Assembly (NCBI GenBank): GCA_003427395.1
Contig: BFEA01000972.1
Span: 18,249 to 41,279 of the forward strand
Direction of reading: 5' to 3'
Length of the DNA stretch: 23,031 nt
Source of the DNA: Chara braunii
Lineage: Eukaryota > Streptophyta > Charophyceae > Charales > Characeae
The notes beneath the pieces are model-generated. The model saw only the letters and a program-made list of their open reading frames with translations. It was not told where the DNA came from and did not search any database. This document shows positions 17,880-23,031 of this stretch, piece by piece; the stretch's first letter is position 1, and every line of letters begins with the position of its first letter. The position numbers and the translations under genes were made by a program.

Positions 17880-18960
17880 CGATCCAGGGGTGGCGGCAGA
17901 GCATGAGCGTTAGCAGCAAGGTGGGGGGTCAAACCACGGGTTTTTAGTAACGATAACAGAAGACGAGTGTTAGTAATGAGGCCAAGGGTCAAATTATAGG
18001 TTTTACCAACAACAGTGGTGAGAGTGAGCACATGTCAGAGAGGATGATACGATAAACAAGTTTGATAAGTAAGGCAGTGCCTGTGGCAGAAGGCAAACGT
18101 AACAGTGTGAATTATCGACAAGGAAGAACACAAGCGCATTGGGCTAGGAAGAACACGAGAGTCGCATTGAGCAGGCAACCAACATCGAAAGCAAAAGGTG
18201 GGTCAGTAAAAAGGAAGACATAAATTGTAATGAACAGGACATGGATAGCGAGGAGGTTTGACAAACAAGGGTGGATTAGTAGTAAAAAGGGAACGTAGCG
18301 GTGCGAGTTATAAGCACAAAACTCCTTAGCAAGGCAAGGGAGGAAACAATGAAAAACGAGAAGGAAATTATGAGCTGGGGAACACAAACCTATTTTAGGA
18401 AGTAAGATGCGGGATTGGAAGTAGGAGTCAACAACCCGTATAGCAAGGAGGTTTGGACAAACAAGGCTGGATCAATAGTAAGGAAGGAGCTAAACGGTGT
18501 TAGTTATAAGCACGTAACCCGCGACAAAGGCAAGATAGGAAACAATGAAAAACGAGAACGAAATATGAGCAGGAGGACGCAAACCTATTCCCGATCACCA
18601 CCCAATTTGACGATTCGGAATCACAACGCGCATCAGAGGTCAGACGCCGCCGACACTCAGTCGTCCATCACCGATACGAACAGCAGCACTCGTAAGCGAG
18701 AGTCCAGTCGCAGGAGACAAATCAGCAATTTCGAATCGTAACACACAACAACTTTATCCCATCAGCAAGAAACCGCGGTCCATCGTGAACACCATCCACG
18801 CGAAGGAGGATGATTAGCAGTATCAACGATGAAGACCCCACTCCCACTTTCTTCGCACTGACGAGGATGGTCAGCAGCGCTGACACGCGAGAATCCAATC
18901 GCAGGACCTCAACCCTCCACGTCAACAATGAATAACCCGGCATTCAACCAAAGGCCGTGG
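17880..18960. repeat. Degenerate ~190-bp tandem repeats in the LINE 5' leader
   Basis: The stretch TAGCGAGGAGGTTTG at 18246 recurs at 18441, and AGGAAACAATGAAAAACGAG at 18341 recurs at 18537, an offset of 195-196 bp. GCGAGAGTCCAGTCGCAGGA at 18696 recurs with two changes at 18887, an offset of 191. A weaker echo links about 18095 and 18290. A sub-period near 64 bp seems present (GAGCGTTAGCAGCAAGG near 17905, GAGTGTTAGTAATGAGG near 17969). The repeats lie where a LINE 5' UTR promoter would be, recalling the monomer arrays of mouse L1. Confidence 0.65.
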
Positions 18961-19423
18961 CAGTGGTGAAAAGCACATCCGCATAGAACCAACAACAAGT
19001 TACGGTCATCCGCCCGGGCTGCATCCAGCTGCACACGACACGCTGGAGGCAGGATAATCCCAAGGCAGCTCCATATCGAAGACCGGGGGAAAAAAAACCC
19101 GATCGGGTTACAAAAGGTATGTCGCCGCGTCCAAATCCCGCCAGCAAGCCACCCCGCACTTCACACATCCGTCCGCCCTCGACTTTGCTGGATTGCTGAG
19201 CGTTGACCAACAGTCAACCATCAACCGGGACTAGGCGATAGCCAGAGACTGATCAAGGTCTCAGTTGCGTGTACCCACAGTGCCCTTGCACTCATCCCCA
19301 CCGCGCCATAGCTTCGCCGCCGCCAAGTTTTAGCGAGTAGTGCCAACAGTTCTATGTCAACCCTAACGCGAGCGCTCGACGCTCAAACTCGCGTGAAGTT
19401 TTTTGCGCTGAACCGACGGCACG
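18961..19423. other. Unassigned stretch, probable 5' end of the LINE leader
   Basis: This is GC-rich sequence without a recognisable frame. It would be the first 460 nt of the LINE if the duplication at 19424-19434 marks its 5' end. Confidence 0.4.
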
Positions 19424-19434
19424 GCCCGTTTCTT
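19424..19434. repeat. Candidate LINE target-site duplication, 5' side
   Basis: GCCCGTTTCTT is identical to 10603-10613. Eleven bases fit the length expected for L1-type insertions. The match includes a T-rich end that favours chance extension, so support is moderate. Confidence 0.5.
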
Positions 19435-19705
19435 GCACAAGAGTCATGCCAATCTTCTTTGCACCATTCCAATTTTCACAGATGTCCCGATGAACGAACA
19501 GGTCCTCGTTCGTTTCACGAGGCACCAGAAGAAAGGAAAACTAAATAAAATCTAAAAAAGGGATAAGTCTTAAAAGAAATCTAAAACAAAATTCAGAAAA
19601 ACGAAAAGAAAAAGAAAAAAAACGCTTACCTTCTGTCGAACGGGTTGCCCGTTTCTACGGGCACCTGCATTGCTCGTGGGGACACTAAGTCCCCATTACT
19701 TCCCA

Positions 19706-19769
19706 TGGCGCAATCTGGCGCCCAACGGTCACATCACGACCCCCAAGCCCCAGCCCGGGGTTCGAGTCC
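19706..19769 (+). promoter_or_regulatory. Pol III A-box/B-box pair
   Basis: TGGCGCAATCTGG (19706-19718) fits the A-box and GGTTCGAGTCC (19759-19769) fits the B-box consensus exactly. Their starts are 53 nt apart, within the range for tRNA-derived SINE heads. I could not fold the segment as a tRNA, so it may be a degenerate SINE head. Confidence 0.4.
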
Positions 19770-19920
19770 TACGGGACTCGGGATTTCTTCTCGATTTATG
19801 TGTGTCATCCTTGCACAGAGGCCATGCTTAATCTCGTGCGCCTGATCTGGGCCGCGCGATCTCTTTGATCGGACGGCCAGTTCAGACTGCGCCGGCATCA
19901 AAATAACCACGGCCAGCTCC

Positions 19921-20016
19921 AAAAGGAGCTAGCCCAGTGGTATATACAGTTTCTCAGATTCGATCCCGGTATCTGCCGGGTGACAGTCGAGTACGTTATC
20001 CTACTAGGCTAACTCC
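19921..20016 (-). tRNA. tRNA-Asp-like sequence (degenerate) with TTTT end
   Basis: Read on the minus strand, the ends pair as GGAGTTAGCC with GGCTAGCTCC (one wobble). An A-box TAGCCTAGTAGG and a B-box GATCGAATC are 46 nt apart, close to normal tRNA spacing. The middle carries the Asp-type anticodon loop CTGTCAC (anticodon GTC at 19982-19984), and ACCGGGATCGAATC resembles the T-arm of tRNA-Asp. A TTTT Pol III terminator follows directly (19924-19921). The anticodon and T stems pair poorly and the 3' part is about 20 nt too long. A pseudogene, a SINE head or a tRNA-like element is more likely than a working tRNA. Confidence 0.45.
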
Positions 20017-20078
20017 TGTTTCACACTAAACAAGAGCAGCTCTTCAATATGAAGAGCTAGCCCAGGTGATTTCCCTGC

Positions 20079-20190
20079 CTGCGGCCTTGCAGGCTCCGCC
20101 CGTATGTGGCCTAGCAGGCCTGCCCCGGCTGTGGCCTAGCAGGGTTGCCCTGCCTGTGGCCTGTTGGCTTACCTGCCCGTGGCCTACCCA
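20079..20190. repeat. 25-bp tandem repeat, about 4.5 copies
   Basis: The word GTGGCCTAGCAGG or a variant starts at about 20081, 20106, 20131, 20156 and 20180, a 25-bp period. It is followed by TGCC- or GCCC-type words. The units are diverged except for the two central ones. Confidence 0.75.
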
Positions 20191-20671
20191 TACCGGTTAG
20201 CCGCGTGACCGCAGCTTGGTCGGCCATCGAACCGGGTAAGCCTTGGCATTTGCCTATCGGCCCCTAGGCTCGAAGTCAGACCCCGCGGCCCTAGAGAAAA
20301 CAAAAGCTTCCTACACCTCCTGCGTCGTGGCCCTATACCCTGGCGCAACCCTCTTTTTAGCCCACTTAGGCCCTGAATCGCGCGGCTTAACAGTCGCGCG
20401 ACACCATTATAGGTAGAATAGGTTTAACTTTAGCATTCCCTTAACCACACGTTCCTGCGGCTTCGACAAAGCGAAGCATTGCCGATCACACCAGTTACCC
20501 CCGTACGCCACGCGCGTCCGGACTAAAGTCTGAAAACTCTTAGTCTTCCAGTCATAGGTCAGGTTTGAATAAACGTTTGGCAAACGTCAGTTTCATCAAG
20601 TCCTTCAAATCAATGAAAAGATCAGACAGCGTCTGATATTGAAAAACCCCGGCAAATACCCTTGTCCCGAC

Positions 20672-21564
20672 ACCGGTCGGTCAGTCAGTCCGGTCTAGAT
20701 TGAGTCTACGCTAGGGTAGAGTATAGATAGGATGGGAACATCGGTCCAAGGCTTTTGGCAGTTGACACTTCGTGGTAGAAGTTACTGCGCACGTGGCATC
20801 AGGTCGTGGTGACTGATCCATGCGTGGGAGACGGCAGACATAGCCAGACCTTCGGAGCGCTGACCAGACTGGGGTCAACGCTGTCGGCTCTGACTCTCTG
20901 GGAGTCAAAGCGGTCTGGGCTATCAGAGGTCTGATGCATTGGAGCACGTGGTGCACTGCTGACCCTCCTCAGGAGTAGGGTCCCAGTGGCGATGCAGCCA
21001 TAGCTGCATCTTCTCAGAGATTATCATCGTCTGGAGTTCATCTTCATCAGAGACCGTTGGTGCTGAGCTTCTTCCTCATCATCTGAGTGGCAATTGGCTC
21101 CGGGAGCCTGTTTCATCTTGGCGCAGGCCACTGAGTTGAAGTCAGGGTGGCGCTGGGTGTTACCTGGGGTTCTGGTGCTATTTTTAGCTGTTCGGTGTGT
21201 GTGGGGTTGAGGCGCTACCCCTCTGAGGGTAGCGCAACAGGGTTCTGAAGTTATTCAGTGAAAACAATGCTATGAGTTTAATAAACAGTTGTAATACTGT
21301 GTTCGAGTTGTCATCTCTTCATTGATTTCTGGCTGTGATCACTCAGTTGTCTTCTATGAATGATTGTTGGGATTTGTGTGGAGAGAATTCACTGGGTTGT
21401 GTATTCTGTCAGTTCGCTCCTCTGAGTCTTCCGCCGCGTTCTTTCTGTTGGGCGGTGTGACACTCCACTACCTCTCCCCTTCCTTCTGTGCATGTATGGG
21501 CTTGTACAGGAGTTCCTGTGAGTGAGCGTTGACAAAATTTCAACGGACAATCATGTTCATAACA
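20672..21564 (+). mobile_element. LTR-like repeat copy 2 (probable 3' LTR)
   Basis: This is the second copy of the 4007-4887 repeat, in the same orientation and ending in the same TTCATAACA. No primer-binding-like sequence follows, as expected for a 3' LTR. It carries the conserved 9-bp stem (21212-21235) and AATAAA (21280-21285), and has about 13 extra bases near 21110. A TGT at 20663 (TGTCCCGACACCGG) could be the true LTR start, but copy 1 does not share those bases. I see no clear polypurine tract before it and no target-site duplication, so a solo LTR remains possible. Confidence 0.7.
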
Positions 21565-21661
21565 TATGTGCAAACCCATACAAATAATCCTACTCCTAAT
21601 TGAACTAGTTCAGAAACAGTTGTTAAGTCAGAAACAGAACAGGTACGCTGCAGTCTGTAAC

Positions 21662-22991
21662 ACCTTTTCTTTTTTTTCTTTTTTTTTTGATTAGGTCCAT
21701 TATATATATAGCAAAAGGAGGCCGGGAATCCCTCCACATCTCAACCCGGAGGACTGGGGCCATTACCCAGATTAGGCTCATACTGGAAACCGGGTCCAGT
21801 GTCCCTTTCTCCTGTCAAACTACATGCTACTCCTGAACAAAGACAAACTGGATAACCAGAAGACAAAATAGCCCTAAACGCAAGAACCTACCAAACTGCC
21901 CCTAGGTTACATTCAGGAGCCGAAAGAGACAATCCTATCCCTAAATTGCACTTAAGAAATAAAGGAGCTGAAATGAAAGGAACGACTGAAGCCCCTGCGG
22001 AATGCCCCAACATGCTACACCCTAGACCATGCTGTCGTTTAATCTAAAAAAACTCGTTAAATACTATCATTTACTTAAACCCTAAACCCTTTTTTTCTTT
22101 CTTGCTAAATACTTACCACCATATCTTCTTTCCCTTCTCGGAAAACTTGGAAGCTTATCCTCTTACTTCTACAGCCTAAAATCCGTTAAATATACTTCTA
22201 CCCCCTAAAAATCTTAAATAGAATTTGCCTACTCCTATCTGAACTTAACCTACTTGAATCACTGAAGGGAAGCAATTTGGTGGTCCCTTCCTCTCCACAT
22301 AAACTGTAGTCTGGAGTCCCGTATAGCTGCCACCTTTCACTGACCCAGCACCCTTTGTGTGAATCGGGCCTTCAACTGCCGCTCCTGATCCGGGTATTGG
22401 TCGATCTGTCTCTGTATTCGTTTCCATTGTGCCCAGAGATCTGTTTCTAGTAAAATGTAGAGGACCCCGCATGCTTCTTGCTGGTGCATTGGCCTCTTCT
22501 CAATAGTAATCTGACAACGTCTCTTCCATATTGCCCATAGGGTAGACTGCCTTATTAGCTGAAATACGGTCTTCTCATATGGCTGCCAGTTCCTTGGGAG
22601 ATTGTGGCCTAGCAGTATGGTCGCTTTGCTCTCAGGGAATGGTGACGATGTGATTTGACCCCAAAGGGACTTGGCCTTCTCCCATACAGCCGCTGCCTCG
22701 GGGCATGTTAGAAGACAGTGCAGCATTGTTTCTGGGTCTCTCTCCCGACAGACTATACACTGTGCGTTAGCTGGATCCCTCTGTGCTCGGCTCCTGCGTT
22801 TGTTTAACCAGTCGTTCACCGGCAGTGCCACGTGGGCAATTAGCCACTGCAAGCTTCTGACCCTACCAATGCGTATCGTGTTGATCTGTATCCACGGTAT
22901 TTTGGGTAGCTGCTCCGGTGTAACTCCCATTTTGTTTTCCCATCGCTTGGAAAGGGCAGGCGCTAGTGGGTGCGACCTTCTTCTTCCGGTT

Positions 22992-22994
<3 letters not shown>
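21662..22994 (-). mobile_element. 5'-truncated LINE, 3' part only
   Basis: This minus-strand fragment has the last part of an ORF2, a 3' UTR of about 650 nt and an A-rich tail (T-rich 21662-21688 on plus). The UTR holds CCGGGTCCAGTGTCCCTT (21790-21807), close to the motif in the 3' UTR of the large LINE. On the 5' side the coding frame runs straight into a homopolymer T run. Confidence 0.7.
22337..22993 (-). pseudogene. C-terminal fragment of LINE ORF2 (zf-RVT region)
   Basis: The frame is open from the stop at 22337 up to the T run, with no start of its own. The Met at 22930 is internal, because the residues before it (SHPLAPALSKRWENK) continue the same frame and look like LINE protein. A zinc segment reads CX2CX9HX4C (CIVC, then H and C in LHCLLTC), the same spacing as in the large LINE's ORF2. 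Aromatic-rich helices follow (TLWAIWKRRCQI). The endonuclease and reverse transcriptase are absent. The sequence differs from the other LINE, so it belongs to a different subfamily. Confidence 0.72.

Positions 22995-22995
<1 letters not shown>

Positions 22996-23031
<36 letters not shown>
22996..23031. repeat. Poly(T) run at window edge
   Basis: An uninterrupted T tract reaches the last base. On the minus strand it is poly(A) directly 5' of the LINE fragment, so it may be the tail of another retroelement, or an assembly limit. Confidence 0.9.

Larger units (their letters stand above)
10614..19423 (-). mobile_element. L1-like LINE, nearly complete
   Basis: This is a minus-strand non-LTR retrotransposon of about 8.8 kb. 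It has a leader with degenerate tandem repeats (17800-19423), ORF1 (15376-17799), ORF2 (11100-15404), a 3' UTR of about 470 nt and an A-rich tail (10612-10632 as T on plus). The 3' UTR carries two copies of a CCGGGCCCGGTGTCCCTT-like motif (10650-10667, 10686-10703). Both ORFs are open apart from single N bases at 15642 and 17608, and catalytic motifs are present, so the copy may be recent. It interrupts the hairpin array. The 5' end is placed by the candidate duplication and could be 19646 instead. Confidence 0.75.
19435..20662. repeat. Hairpin array, right part
   Basis: The same style of serial hairpins as 8938-10602 resumes here. Examples: 19493-19514, 7 bp AACGAAC/GTTCGTT; 19639-19653, 6 bp; 19647-19662, GCCCGT/ACGGGC; 19678-19694, GGGGAC/GTCCCC; 19764-19779, GAGTCC/GGACTC; 19915-19930, AGCTCC/GGAGCT; 20038-20058, 8 bp; 20460-20477, GCTTCG/CGAAGC; 20573-20587, ACGTTTG/CAAACGT; 20621-20637, ATCAGAC/GTCTGAT. 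It also shares the A-rich tract with AATCTAAA words followed by CTTACCT (19540-19631). The two parts appear to be one array split by the LINE. Confidence 0.75.

Noticed and set aside
20663-21569. Target-site duplication for the LTR-like repeats
   Set aside because: Bases before 4007 or 20663 do not match those after 21564, and none match those after 4887.
22076-22089. TAAACCCTAAACCC, two units of the plant telomere repeat
   Set aside because: Only two units inside a LINE 3' UTR; chance or an unremarkable interstitial copy is enough.

Overview
The window looks like a transposon-dense nuclear region of a streptophyte, plausibly a charophyte green alga such as Chara. That placement is an inference. 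It rests on an L1-like LINE with plant-type ORF1 and ORF2, a plant-style initiator-Met primer binding site behind an LTR, a Penelope-like element of the N-terminal GIY-YIG (Chlamys-like) kind known from green algae, and no recognisable host gene. No rRNA, CRISPR array or bacterial-type operon was found.

Layout. Positions 1-1400 hold a GAA microsatellite, a five-copy 51-bp minisatellite and unassigned sequence. Positions 1398-3383 (minus) encode a Penelope-like protein with an N-terminal GIY-YIG nuclease, cut off just inside the reverse transcriptase. An 881-bp LTR-like repeat lies at 4007-4887 (plus) and is followed after 2 nt by an 11/12 match to the initiator-Met primer binding site. A second copy, about 94% identical, lies at 20672-21564 without a PBS. 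I read the two as the 5' and 3' LTRs of one large composite element.

Inside that interval are: an antisense, frameshifted gag-protease fragment (4888-6152); a cluster of inverted repeats (6087-6312); unassigned sequence; an eight-copy 54-bp minisatellite (8203-8640); and an array of more than 20 short, mostly perfect hairpins (8938-10602) containing a hammerhead-ribozyme-like core (10083-10125). The array is interrupted by an almost complete 8.8-kb L1-like LINE on the minus strand (10614-19423). The LINE has an A-rich tail, candidate 11-bp target-site duplications, two overlapping ORFs with visible catalytic motifs, and a 5' leader of degenerate repeats of about 190 bp. The hairpin array resumes at 19435-20662, with a tRNA-Asp-like sequence, another A/B-box pair and a 25-bp tandem repeat.

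Beyond the second LTR is the 3' end of another LINE (21662-22994, minus), cut at its 5' side by a poly(T) run that reaches the window edge.

The most unusual feature is the hairpin array with the hammerhead-like motif, the tRNA-like sequence and repeated 5'-splice-site-like modules. It may represent a non-autonomous element producing a highly structured RNA, carried inside or forming the body of an LTR-flanked unit. This is an inference from sequence pattern alone.
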